Shown: positions 19,601 through 31,637 of the stretch, piece by piece
Position numbering within the stretch: the first letter of the stretch is position 1
Layout: each line of letters begins with the position of its first letter
Assembly (NCBI GenBank): GCA_012728975.1
Contig: JAAYDZ010000074.1
Location: 1-64,000, forward strand
Reading direction: 5' to 3'
DNA from: Bacteroidales bacterium
GTDB lineage: Bacteria > Bacteroidota > Bacteroidia > Bacteroidales > UBA932
Length of the DNA: 64,000 nucleotides
Notes under the pieces: generated by a model
Seen by the model: only the letters and a program-made list of their open reading frames with translations
Databases searched by the model: none
What the model was told of the DNA's origin: nothing
Position numbers and translations under genes: made by a program

Positions 19601-20853
19601 ACAGACATATCTCTGATTTCTTCTGCGTCATAAACACCCTTGTCGAGCTTCACCTTGATCTCAGCGAATGCATTGAGAGTATACTCCACATCCTCTAGTG
19701 AATGAACTGCGGTAGGAATTATACGGTACATTATGATGCCTTGAGGAACCACGGGATATGTAACGGTAGAGCAGAAAATCTTGTAATTCTTCCTGAGGTC
19801 AATCACGATGTTCGTGGCCTGTGCCAAATTACCATCCATAAACACAGGGGTAACGCATGCCTCAGCAGGTCCGATGTCGAAACCTCTTTTGCGAAGACCC
19901 TCCTGGAGAGCCCTTGTAACAACCCATAGTTTTTCACGAAGACGTGCGCCCTCTTTACCGCGGATAATTTCGAGACGTTTGAGAGCACCCTCTACGATAG
20001 GCATTGGAAGTGCCTTTGCATAAATCTGTGAACGAAGGTTGTACCTGAGATAATTAATTATAGCTCTGGGACCGGCAACGAACCCGCCGATGGTGGCCAT
20101 TGACTTTGCATATGTGCCTATGTATAGGTCAATTTCATCCATCACACCAAAATGTTCAGAAGTTCCGCGGCCTTCCTTACCCATAACCCCGAAACCATGT
20201 GCATCATCAATAAGAATACGAAAATTGTATTTCTTTTTGAGATCCACAATCTCTTTAAGAATACCTAGAGCTCCGGTCATGCCATAAACGCCCTCGGTTA
20301 GAAGAAGAACTCCTCCCCCTTTGGCCTTTGCCTCAGCGCAAGCTCTTTTAATGATCCTTTCGCAATCAGCAATATCATTGTGACGGTATTTATATTTGGC
20401 ACCGAGATGGAGGCGAATTCCATCCAGAAGGCAGGCATGACATTCGTTGTCATACACTACCACGTCATGCCTACACAAAAGCGCATCAATGGTAGATACA
20501 ATGCCCTGATAACCGAAGTTGAAAAGGAAACAATCCTCTTTTTTCTCAAAGTCGGCAAGCTCCCTTTCTAGTCTTTCGTGGAGAGCGGTGTGTCCGGTAA
20601 GCATTCTGGAGCCCATAGGATAAGCCATACCCCATTTTGCAGCACCCTCAGCATCTGCTTTGCGTATCTCAGGATGATTAGCAAGACCAAGATAGTTGTT
20701 TATACTCCAACATAGGACTTCTTCGCCCTGGAAAAACATCCTGGGACCAATTTCACCCTCAAGTTTGGGAAACATAAAGTAACCAAAAGCTTTATCACGA
20801 TATTGGCCCAAAGGACCACCTGAGTCTTTGCTTAATCTTTCAAAAATGTCCAT
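19594..20853 (-). CDS. Alpha-oxoamine synthase family, predicted serine palmitoyltransferase
   Basis: SINNYLGLANHPEIR; GSRMLTGHTALHERLE; VYDNECHACLLDGIRLH; LIDDAHGFGVMGKEGRG; GTYAKSMATIGGFVAG. Resembles Bacteroidetes SPT/KBL/AONS enzymes. Confidence 0.78.
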   Translation of the reverse strand: MDIFERLSKDSGGPLGQYRDKAFGYFMFPKLEGEIGPRMFFQGEEVLCWSINNYLGLANHPEIRKADAEGAAKWGMAYPMGSRMLTGHTALHERLERELADFEKKEDCFLFNFGYQGIVSTIDALLCRHDVVVYDNECHACLLDGIRLHLGAKYKYRHNDIADCERIIKRACAEAKAKGGGVLLLTEGVYGMTGALGILKEIVDLKKKYNFRILIDDAHGFGVMGKEGRGTSEHFGVMDEIDLYIGTYAKSMATIGGFVAGPRAIINYLRYNLRSQIYAKALPMPIVEGALKRLEIIRGKEGARLREKLWVVTRALQEGLRKRGFDIGPAEACVTPVFMDGNLAQATNIVIDLRKNYKIFCSTVTYPVVPQGIIMYRIIPTAVHSLEDVEYTLNAFAEIKVKLDKGVYDAEEIRDMSVK

Positions 20854-20882
20854 GGTAAAAAATATTTAGGTTTTAGTAATTA

Positions 20883-22919
<2,037 letters not shown>

Positions 22920-24581
22920 TTAAAATTTCACATAGATTCCACCACCGAAATTCCGTGGTACGGAATTGTGCATCGGCATATAGCGATTGCCTCTATTGAG
23001 GAGATTCCCTCCCTTGAGAAAAACACCGAAATAACGATTTAAGGAGAAGTCCAGAGTAATACCCAGGTCGACTATGGAGGGTATCGTGTAGACACCATTA
23101 CAGTCACCGGTCACTTCACTTACATATCTGCATTCCACTTTCGCATTGATGCGATTACGCCAGTTCCAGACGAAAAAGAAATTTGTAGTTATACTGGGTA
23201 GCTGAGTCATTTTAGGACGCTCACCGCTAAAGTAAAGATTGTATCTGAATTCTGCTCCGGTAATGATCGCTCCTGATTTCCAAAGTGCATCCGCACCGAA
23301 TGATAGGCGACTGAAATCCCAATAGGTTGCAATAATATCAAAGGGCTCCGGATCGGACATTACCGGCTCGAAAAGAAGCTTGTCACGAAATATGGTGTAT
23401 GATGAGATAAGATTGAAAGCCATTCTACCCATAATGACAGATTCAAGTGAGAGTGTTGCATCCAAGGGCCTGGATCCGAATTTCAGGTCTGTACGAGGGG
23501 AGATCAGAGGCATATCACCTGTCATCCCGAGGAATGAATTGAGTTCATGGCCTCCACCCACAACGGTATGTATCCATAACGACTGTTCTGCAAGTTCAAA
23601 TCTTGCATCCACATCGGGAAATATAGTACTTGCTATAGAGGAATGGTTATCACCATTCTCATTTCGGCTTTCTTTCGATTTGTGAACGCTGAAACGGTTA
23701 CCGAATTTCGCCCCAAATTTGCCTAAAAAACGTCCCTTGTTGTATTCATAGATTGGAGAAATTTCCAATATTCCGGCTGTATGATCCCGAAAACCTCCAT
23801 ACATCGAAAAAGACATACCAAAGTCGACATAGATGCGGTGCACATCGAATGTAGTGCCCACCATAGCCCCTATTGAGAGATTGTTTTCTCTCAGTGTATC
23901 TACCATTCGTTTGGAACCCCTTATGAAAGCAACGTCAATATCGTAATATACGCTGTGATCAGAACCATCAGCCGACTTAACATTCGCTGCAAAATTACCT
24001 ATACTAATATCGTGCAGAGCTGTAATCGAATCGCGTCTGCCGGTATACTTTGAAAATAAACCTCCGGCATCAAAGGAAAACTCTCCCTCTTTCCATGCAT
24101 ATTTCAAATTGGCTCCGAAATCATTACGCATCTTACGCACATCAAGAGTATACTCTCCCACCGCTGAGGGTATCTCTCCCCAATAAGAATCGTGGTCGGC
24201 ATAAATGCCGGCATAAAAACCCTTTTTGGTAACAGCCTGAAGATAGAGCTCAGCAGAAGGCGTGAGAGGGAACTGTGTTCCCAGCTTTATATATGAAATT
24301 GGATGACGGGGAGCCTTTGCCGGCTTGATTGCAGCTGACTCATATGGTGAGAATTCGTAAAGGTCGCGGTAGGGTCGGTTAAATATGGAATAGTCAAAAC
24401 TGATATTGAATTTGCGCAGAGAGTCTGCGACATTCTTGGGTATTTCGGGCTTGTGAATTTCTCCGAGCTTGACATCGAACTCCCTGCTAACCTCGACAGT
24501 TGGATCGATTGTCTGCCCGAAAAGTCCGACAGGCATCAGAATTAAAAGTGCCAATATGAATATCGTTTTCCTCATCTTCAT
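22920..24581 (-). CDS. TonB-receptor-like outer-membrane beta-barrel protein
   Basis: Signal peptide; alternating barrel strands ending in aromatic GGGIYVKF. Confidence 0.65.
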   Translation of the reverse strand: MKMRKTIFILALLILMPVGLFGQTIDPTVEVSREFDVKLGEIHKPEIPKNVADSLRKFNISFDYSIFNRPYRDLYEFSPYESAAIKPAKAPRHPISYIKLGTQFPLTPSAELYLQAVTKKGFYAGIYADHDSYWGEIPSAVGEYTLDVRKMRNDFGANLKYAWKEGEFSFDAGGLFSKYTGRRDSITALHDISIGNFAANVKSADGSDHSVYYDIDVAFIRGSKRMVDTLRENNLSIGAMVGTTFDVHRIYVDFGMSFSMYGGFRDHTAGILEISPIYEYNKGRFLGKFGAKFGNRFSVHKSKESRNENGDNHSSIASTIFPDVDARFELAEQSLWIHTVVGGGHELNSFLGMTGDMPLISPRTDLKFGSRPLDATLSLESVIMGRMAFNLISSYTIFRDKLLFEPVMSDPEPFDIIATYWDFSRLSFGADALWKSGAIITGAEFRYNLYFSGERPKMTQLPSITTNFFFVWNWRNRINAKVECRYVSEVTGDCNGVYTIPSIVDLGITLDFSLNRYFGVFLKGGNLLNRGNRYMPMHNSVPRNFGGGIYVKF

Positions 24582-27500
24582 CTATTTCAGTTTGTCAAGA
24601 CGCATTTTTACCTGTTCCTTCACGTCATCAGCATCTCCGGTAGGCTCATAGCCATCAAGTACGCTTTCGTATGTAGCTTTGGCCTGTTCTACATCTCCCC
24701 TATCTGCAAACGAGTCACCTAGGATGATAAAGGCCTTTGCAAGCCAGTAAATCTGGGAAGTCTCGGAATCAGAAAAGTCATACACTCGATTTTCGACTGC
24801 AATGAAATCACCCGCTCCGTAGGCATCCGTAATTAAAAGATATGTGGCTTCAGCCCCATAATTATCGTGAGGATTGCGCGCGAGAGTGTTAAGTATCGGC
24901 TTGGCTTCCTCCCTGTTGTCAAGATATAGAAGACTCTTGGCAGTTATATATTCCGCCTCACGACGCATCTCATCGGGAAGTTCAGAGACTCCGCTCACCC
25001 TTCTTGCATCTGCAACTGCCTCTTCATACTGCTTGTTGTTATAATAGGAGCGCATACGGCCGAAATAGCCGGTGTTCTTCATATTTTCGCTATTCGCAAT
25101 GTAAATTAGGGATTCATATGCGGTTACAGCTCTCGAATAGTGCTCGAGCTCGTATGAAATATCTGCATAATTGAGAGTAGCAGCCTCAGCAAAAGGCCCC
25201 TCACCCCGTTTTATGACCTGAAAATAAGCGTCTGAAGCTGCCTCTTTATTCCCTTTGGCCTTGAGAGACTCTGCAAGGTAATAATATGCCTGTGCCGTCT
25301 TTGATCCCGAGGGATAGTTTTTAACAAATGACTGAAGGGATGTGATAGCTGAGTTATGATTGCCGGAAAGGTAGCGCTGTTCGGCAGCATTGAAGAGCAT
25401 CAGTTCTTTTTCATCTGCACTCTTGATATCCGACATTCCCAGAGTTTCAAGGTATGCAAAGTACTCTTCAGGCTTATTGATGGTCTGGTAGACACTCTCC
25501 ATGCCCGATATAGCATTGGGAACCTCAGGAGAGAGTGGCATTCCTTCAATAATGTTCTTGTAGTATTCAATAGCCTTGGTATACTTGCCGTTATTGGCGT
25601 TAATCATGGCCAGTTCAAGCATAGACTTGGTGAAATAGATGCTGTCCGCATCGTGTCCTATAAGGGTGTGGAAGCAATCGGCCGCATCATCATCGGCCCC
25701 TCGCTGTACTAATGTGCGTCCCAATTCAAAGAGGCACTGTGAGTAAAGTTCTGCGTTGCGGTTGACTTTGAGTGCCTGTCTGAGTATTGATATCTTTCTG
25801 GTATCATTTCCAAGAAGTCCGTAGGCGACAGCACCCTGATATGCCGGATATAGGTCATTTGAAGTGGGATATCTGTTGAATACTCTCTCATAAGTGGCAG
25901 CTGCTTCCTTGTAGTTGTTCTGCATAAAGTAAGAGTCTGCCAAGCGAATTCTTGCATCCCTTTCAAACTGCTTACGACCGCTTCTACTGAGGTATTCGGA
26001 AAACCATTTCTGAGCACCGTTAAATCTACCCCACATAAAATAACTGTATGCAAGATTATATATTGCTGTTGAGTATTGCTCCGAATCGAGGAAATGGGGA
26101 TTTTCCATCAGGCGGAGATTGATATCAGTAGCCTGGCGGTACCTGCCATTACGAAAATAACACTCTGCAAGCCAATAATTGGCAAGCGCCTCAAGGCGAG
26201 GGTCGTGCCGTCCATTCTCTATTGAGAGTTCCAGCATCGGAGTGGCCGCCCTATAACCTCTGTTCTCAATAAGCTGCATGGCCCTGAAGAATGCCGCTTT
26301 CTGAAGATTGGACGAAGATTCATCTGAAAGTTCACGAATCTTTGTAAGGGCAGCTACCGCTGAGTTATAATCATTGCTAAGAAGGTATGCTGCAGCAATA
26401 TAACTGTTGATAATATCATCTTTTCCACTCTCGGGATAAAGCTCCATATATTTTTCGAAACCCGAAATATCACCATTGACATCAAAAGATAATTTGGCGT
26501 GATTGAAAAAGGCATCTTCTTTTATAACATTGTCAAAATCGGATTCAGACGCCGCTTTAAAGGCCTCCATCGCAGCTATTTTGTTGTGCTGGCGGAGATG
26601 GCTGTTGGCACTATAATAGTAAGCACTTTGTCCAAGAGCATCTTCATTGCCAACGACATGACTGAAAGATTCTATAGCCTGAATAAATGACTGAAGTGTA
26701 TATGAAAGGAGACCGGAGTAATAATAATCCTTGCGTGTAAGATTGCCTCCTGAAGTGGTAAACATATCGAAATATTGGGCTGCCAAGGTGGGCTGTCCCA
26801 TCGAAAAATAGGCCTCAGAGACTATTCTGGCTAGGTTAATTTGTAAATCACGATCAAGTGTACTGAAAATAGCCGGACCGCGATCAATCACATATTCATA
26901 GTTGCCAAGCATAAACTCCGATTCAACGGCATAATATGAGGCCAATACCGAAAACCGGGGATCCTTCTCCGCTTTGCGGAAAAGCGGCAGAGCCGCAGTA
27001 AAATCCTTTTCCAGGTAACGCACATAACCTAAATAATACTGGCTGGGTACTGAGAAGGGACTGAAATCGCCTTCGATAATAGAGATCAATCTTTTGGCAG
27101 CCACATCAGTATTGCCTGCTCTGATGTAGCAATATGCACTTTTGAAGTCGTATTCAATCTGTTCCTCAGCATAGAGAAAGGGCTTTTTTATCGAATCATA
27201 GATGATGAGCGCATCGGCATATTCCTCTCTATCGAACAGACGTGAGGCAAGGGCAAACTTAACCATCTGAAGTTCTGGGGCGTTGGGATATCTATCCTCG
27301 AAATTCTTTACCAGACCGGCAATATTGGATCTGTCAAGACGGATCGCGCACATTGTCTTATAAGCCTCCACTTGAATAGCAAAAATGGAAATATCGCTAT
27401 CCGGATCAGGTGTTACCAAGTTTAACATCTGCTCTGCCGAGTAGAAGGCCCCTTTTCTGTAAAGGTCAAGCGCTGACTCAAGACGGCTATCTGCATGATA

Positions 27501-27587
27501 TTCCTGTGCCATGACATGTCCTGGTAATATCAAAGCAAGAAACGCAAGAATCAATATGAAGCCTTTTCTTTCCATCAAATATATCAA
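24582..27587 (-). CDS. Large tetratricopeptide repeat protein (exported)
   Basis: 1001 aa with signal peptide and many TPR/Sel1-like repeats; abuts the downstream barrel gene. Confidence 0.82.
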   Translation of the reverse strand: MIYLMERKGFILILAFLALILPGHVMAQEYHADSRLESALDLYRKGAFYSAEQMLNLVTPDPDSDISIFAIQVEAYKTMCAIRLDRSNIAGLVKNFEDRYPNAPELQMVKFALASRLFDREEYADALIIYDSIKKPFLYAEEQIEYDFKSAYCYIRAGNTDVAAKRLISIIEGDFSPFSVPSQYYLGYVRYLEKDFTAALPLFRKAEKDPRFSVLASYYAVESEFMLGNYEYVIDRGPAIFSTLDRDLQINLARIVSEAYFSMGQPTLAAQYFDMFTTSGGNLTRKDYYYSGLLSYTLQSFIQAIESFSHVVGNEDALGQSAYYYSANSHLRQHNKIAAMEAFKAASESDFDNVIKEDAFFNHAKLSFDVNGDISGFEKYMELYPESGKDDIINSYIAAAYLLSNDYNSAVAALTKIRELSDESSSNLQKAAFFRAMQLIENRGYRAATPMLELSIENGRHDPRLEALANYWLAECYFRNGRYRQATDINLRLMENPHFLDSEQYSTAIYNLAYSYFMWGRFNGAQKWFSEYLSRSGRKQFERDARIRLADSYFMQNNYKEAAATYERVFNRYPTSNDLYPAYQGAVAYGLLGNDTRKISILRQALKVNRNAELYSQCLFELGRTLVQRGADDDAADCFHTLIGHDADSIYFTKSMLELAMINANNGKYTKAIEYYKNIIEGMPLSPEVPNAISGMESVYQTINKPEEYFAYLETLGMSDIKSADEKELMLFNAAEQRYLSGNHNSAITSLQSFVKNYPSGSKTAQAYYYLAESLKAKGNKEAASDAYFQVIKRGEGPFAEAATLNYADISYELEHYSRAVTAYESLIYIANSENMKNTGYFGRMRSYYNNKQYEEAVADARRVSGVSELPDEMRREAEYITAKSLLYLDNREEAKPILNTLARNPHDNYGAEATYLLITDAYGAGDFIAVENRVYDFSDSETSQIYWLAKAFIILGDSFADRGDVEQAKATYESVLDGYEPTGDADDVKEQVKMRLDKLK

Positions 27588-27762
27588 GTAAAAATAAATC
27601 CTATATCTGTCGCATTAAAGTTTGTATTTCAAGTGAAGCGTTAAATCCTAAGGTATTATAACAAACTCATACGCGCCTAAAACAGGAAACGCAAAATTAC
27701 AAAAAAAAACTCATTTACTGAAGTTAAATAACAAGGGTTGATCAGAAAAAAGAAATGACCGA

Positions 27763-28512
27763 TCAGAATGAAAATCCATAACCGATGCTTATATTTAAAT
27801 TTCTGCCTACGGTAGATGCTTTGTAAAACTCACTTTCGCACACCGATTCTGTAGTAACGACCAGTTCCGCAAAGGATTTTTGTAGTGGTTGCTGAAAATT
27901 AACATCCAGGATCAGCGCACCGTTGTCGAAAAGAAGATACCGAGTTGATAAACCAAAATTCAAGAATATGGATGATGCACGTTGTGTGTATGATAAGTTG
28001 TACTGAATACCATCTTTCTCAAAACTTCTCGATGATTCCTTATTTGGTAGATATGTCATATACCCAAGTCCTACTGCGGGATGAATGCTCCATTTGTTTT
28101 GTTCAAATCGATAAATAATACCGACATCCAGGGCCGGATGTACCTTAGTCATTATTGAGTATAATTCATCATATATCATTTGAAATATATCTTCTATGAA
28201 GCTTGAAGGGTAATATTCCGATTTTTTGGTTTTATACAGATTCACCTGAAAGCTCACATACCCTCCGATCCTTTCTGAAAACAGATAAGTAAACCGCAAT
28301 CCTGTCATTGGAACAACTTTCGGCTTCGAGTCAAAAAGCTTGGATTCAGGAACCGAACCGGTAGAGATCAGATCAATATTCGCTCCCGCAGTCACATCAA
28401 GCAAGAATTTTGGGCTATACCTTTTTAAATGGTTATTCTCCATTTTTGCCTGTTGACCATAAGCAGACAAACCGAAAAAAAGAAATATTAGGATTAGGTT
28501 ATATTTAGTCAT
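27763..28512 (-). CDS. Outer-membrane beta-barrel protein in rSAM/lipoprotein cluster
   Basis: Signal peptide MTKYNLILIFLFFGLSAYGQ; barrel-like strands, C-terminal GYGFSF; overlaps the rSAM gene by 8 nt. Confidence 0.65.
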   Translation of the reverse strand: MTKYNLILIFLFFGLSAYGQQAKMENNHLKRYSPKFLLDVTAGANIDLISTGSVPESKLFDSKPKVVPMTGLRFTYLFSERIGGYVSFQVNLYKTKKSEYYPSSFIEDIFQMIYDELYSIMTKVHPALDVGIIYRFEQNKWSIHPAVGLGYMTYLPNKESSRSFEKDGIQYNLSYTQRASSIFLNFGLSTRYLLFDNGALILDVNFQQPLQKSFAELVVTTESVCESEFYKASTVGRNLNISIGYGFSF

Positions 28513-29587
28513 ACCTCTTTCCCATCATTTCCAAATGGCATTGTAAGAGTTCACCGGTTTGTTCATCGCGCAGGTGTAGGCCGTTTCCCTCACAATATTT
28601 ATAAGACTTACAAGTGGCGCATTTTCCTGTTTTTGTCCAGGATCGGTCACGCATTATCTGATATTTGGTATTCCAAACTGTCCAAAAATCATCTTTATAG
28701 ATATTTCCCTGAATGTAATCTCCACGTAAGCTGGGACAGGCGCTAATATCACCATTTGCCAATACTGAACCAATATGAATGCCAGCCTGACAAAAGAAAG
28801 GTGCATCTCTCACTTGTAGCTCATAATCTGCCAAATAGCCCTCACATCCATATGAAGCCCGTATTTTTCCCTCTTTTCTGGTCTCTTTGATAAAATCCAT
28901 CATCTGAATGAACTCCTCTGTGGAGAGTTTGAGCAACGGGTTATCTTTTGCTCTTCCCTTCGGAAAAACGGTAAAAAGCCGCCAGTGAGTAACGCCAAGT
29001 GAAAGTAGCAACTCCTTGAGTTTGTGTAAATCGGGCAATGACTTTTTATTCACACAAGTAACCACATCATAAACCAAATCTGGAGTGGAGGCTACTCGCC
29101 GTATAGCATCTACTGCACGCTTCCAGGAACCTTTTTTGCCGCGGAACCACTCATGCGACTCTTCCGTATATCCATCCAGACTCACAGTTACCGAGCGCAA
29201 TCCTGAACGAAGCAGCTTATCCAATCGTTCTTGTGAAAGTCCCCATCCATTGGTTACAAATCCCCAGGGATATCCCATATCATACATAGCTCTTCCGCAC
29301 TCTTCCAAATCATTTCTCATCAAAGGCTCTCCGCCGGTAAGTACAATCATGGTTTTGTTGGGATTTACATGAGGGCGAATATCCTCAAGCACTTTAAGGA
29401 AATCCTCTTTGGGCATATCAGGAGTAACTGATTCGCGTGTGCAATCACTTCCGCAATGAATACAGTTGAAATTGCACCTCAGAGTACATTCCCAAAAGAA
29501 ATATGTAAGTTCGTGTAGTTTTGCCTGCGTTTTTTTATGCTCGCGAAATAGGTTCAGGAGGATTTTTTTACGTAATTTCATCTTCAC
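28505..29587 (-). CDS. Radical SAM/SPASM enzyme of the rSAM/lipoprotein type
   Basis: CNFNCIHC (CxxxCxxC), GGEPLMRND, and SPASM-like Cys set (GDISACPSLRGDY...GKCATCKSYKYCEGNG...LLQCH). Confidence 0.88.
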   Translation of the reverse strand: MKMKLRKKILLNLFREHKKTQAKLHELTYFFWECTLRCNFNCIHCGSDCTRESVTPDMPKEDFLKVLEDIRPHVNPNKTMIVLTGGEPLMRNDLEECGRAMYDMGYPWGFVTNGWGLSQERLDKLLRSGLRSVTVSLDGYTEESHEWFRGKKGSWKRAVDAIRRVASTPDLVYDVVTCVNKKSLPDLHKLKELLLSLGVTHWRLFTVFPKGRAKDNPLLKLSTEEFIQMMDFIKETRKEGKIRASYGCEGYLADYELQVRDAPFFCQAGIHIGSVLANGDISACPSLRGDYIQGNIYKDDFWTVWNTKYQIMRDRSWTKTGKCATCKSYKYCEGNGLHLRDEQTGELLQCHLEMMGKRYD

Positions 29588-29597
29588 ATAGTTTTTT

Positions 29598-30110
29598 CTA
29601 CTCTTCCTCTTTCATTTCTTTATACGTTGATGCCGGAACACCATACTCGGGAACAGGTAGAAAATGTTGTAGTTTGAAATTAACATCTTTCTTTTCAAAA
29701 ACTCCGTCATACCAACTTCCACTGCCTTTCTTTACCTGTTTCATTTGCTGGGTATTTACCAGAATCGAATCCGGACCATACCATCCGCCATCATCCGTAC
29801 CTTCCAAATCTTTAGCCACAACCCAATAGTCTTCTCCCGGAAAATCGTTAAACTTCAATTCATAATCACCACGAGCATCGGTCCGTACCGTATCATTCTT
29901 GGGTGAGTGACGCGATTTTCTTATGACTGCAATATTTTTAATCGGTTTTTGTGACTCCTTGTCCGTTACTTTTCCTTTAATAATATGATCTGCCGATGGA
30001 ACACCATACTCATATGATGTTCTAAACCAGTCACATCCGGTCAGCATCCCTACTAGAATAAAGAAGAGGGTCAATATTTTCCCGTAAGTTTTAATCGCAA
30101 TTCTTTTCAT
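29598..30110 (-). CDS. rSAM-associated putative lipoprotein, copy 2
   Basis: MKRIAIKTYGKILTLFFILVGMLTGC lipobox; SYEYGVPSADHIIKGKVTDKESQKPIKNIAVIRKS; C-terminal PEYGVPASTYKE. Confidence 0.78.
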   Translation of the reverse strand: MKRIAIKTYGKILTLFFILVGMLTGCDWFRTSYEYGVPSADHIIKGKVTDKESQKPIKNIAVIRKSRHSPKNDTVRTDARGDYELKFNDFPGEDYWVVAKDLEGTDDGGWYGPDSILVNTQQMKQVKKGSGSWYDGVFEKKDVNFKLQHFLPVPEYGVPASTYKEMKEEE

Positions 30111-30127
30111 AGCTAGTTCGATTAGGG

Positions 30128-30649
30128 CTATTCTTTATTTTTCTGATCTATCTCTTTATACTCCGCCGACATAACGCCGTACATAGGACCAAATTGATTA
30201 TCCGGACTCAGTATAAAGTTAACATCTGACTTTAAGAAAACTCCGTCGTACCAGTTTCCATCACCTTTTTCAACCTTTTTCATCTGTGACCACTCTACTT
30301 TAATAGAATCAGGTGCGTACAATCCGCCATTATCTGTCCCATCTAAATCTTCAGCAAAAATCCAATGGTCCGTTCCGGGAAATTCGGTGAATTTCATTTC
30401 AAAATCACCACGAGAGTCGGTCCTTACCGTGTCGTTTCCGAAGTAGGTCGCAGTATGTGATTTCCTGATGATTGCAATATTTTTAATAGGCTTTTGAGTT
30501 TCGCGTTCCGTCACTTTTCCTTTAATGATGAATTCTGCTGATGGGACACCGTATTCACAACGTATGATTTCACAGCCGCTCCCAATTCCCAAAAGGGAAA
30601 ACAGCAGGGTTAATATTTGCCCGTATGTTTTAATCGCAATTCTTTTCAT
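30128..30649 (-). CDS. rSAM-associated putative lipoprotein, copy 1
   Basis: MKRIAIKTYGQILTLLFSLLGIGSGC lipobox; RCEYGVPSAEFIIKGKVTERETQKPIKNIAIIRKS; C-terminal GPMYGVMSAEYKE. Confidence 0.78.
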   Translation of the reverse strand: MKRIAIKTYGQILTLLFSLLGIGSGCEIIRCEYGVPSAEFIIKGKVTERETQKPIKNIAIIRKSHTATYFGNDTVRTDSRGDFEMKFTEFPGTDHWIFAEDLDGTDNGGLYAPDSIKVEWSQMKKVEKGDGNWYDGVFLKSDVNFILSPDNQFGPMYGVMSAEYKEIDQKNKE

Positions 30650-30938
30650 AACTTTCTGTGCACTGAGATTTTTAAATAAAATACTTTTGTCTAATTATAT
30701 ATATATACGCAGTGACTCACAAAATACTTCCATCACAGATCAAAGACTGTGCGACAAGACATCTTAATTCAATAATATAATAGATGCATAAAACGCTAAA
30801 ATCGTTGCAATGAAAAGGAATAATTTACTCTGTTCTTTACAAAGTTAAATTAAAACTGTCGATTTAGAGCAAAATTATCAACTGAGATTTATTTAATGTG
30901 AATAAAAATGTAATTTTGCATCCAAACAAGGTCAAAAC

Positions 30939-31637
30939 ATGGACGAAAACGATATTATCATAGAATTTGAGGATGTGGAGATCACTAACGGAGAAATTCC
31001 CGTCATTACTTCCCTCAACCTAATTATCCGTGAAGGAGAATTTATCTATCTCACCGGCAAGGTAGGTAGTGGTAAAACCTCCATAATACGCACTATAACC
31101 GCAGAAAACCCAATCACCTCAGGCAATGCCCGCGTTGGGGATTTCAACCTCTCCAATCTTAAAAAGAGGAAAATACCCTACCTCAGACGCAAAATCGGAG
31201 TTGTTTTCCAGGATTTCCAGCTCCTGATGGACAGGAGCGTAGAGGATAATCTCCTTTTTGTCCTAAAATCCACCGGATGGAAAGATCGCAAGCTTATGGA
31301 GGAGCGAATTAATAACGTTCTTGATGCAGTGGGGGTGGCCAGCAAGGCCCACAAAATGCCACATCAACTCTCCGGAGGAGAGCAGCAGAGAGTAGCCATA
31401 GCTCGCGCTCTGCTCAATGAGCCACGTCTCATACTTGCTGACGAACCTACCGGCAATCTTGACGGTGAAACCGCCGCAGGCATAATGCGTCTGCTTTTCG
31501 AAATCAACCGTACCCGCAAGACTGCCATCCTGATGGTTACACACAATATGAATATCGTACGGGAGTATCCCGGAAGAATACTTGTCTGCGCTGATAATGA
31601 ATGCAAAGAAATATCAACAGATTATAGAGTGGTTTGA
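30939..31637 (+). CDS. ftsE: Cell division ATP-binding protein FtsE (ABC ATPase)
   Basis: GKVGSGKTS, LSGGEQQRVAIARALLNEPRLILADEPTGNLD. Confidence 0.82.
   Translation: MDENDIIIEFEDVEITNGEIPVITSLNLIIREGEFIYLTGKVGSGKTSIIRTITAENPITSGNARVGDFNLSNLKKRKIPYLRRKIGVVFQDFQLLMDRSVEDNLLFVLKSTGWKDRKLMEERINNVLDAVGVASKAHKMPHQLSGGEQQRVAIARALLNEPRLILADEPTGNLDGETAAGIMRLLFEINRTRKTAILMVTHNMNIVREYPGRILVCADNECKEISTDYRVV

Noticed and set aside
28505-29587. Anaerobic sulfatase maturase or PqqE-type assignment for the rSAM gene
   Set aside because: Neighbouring paired lipoproteins and the sequence character fit the rSAM/lipoprotein family better; no sulfatase or PqqA-like peptide nearby
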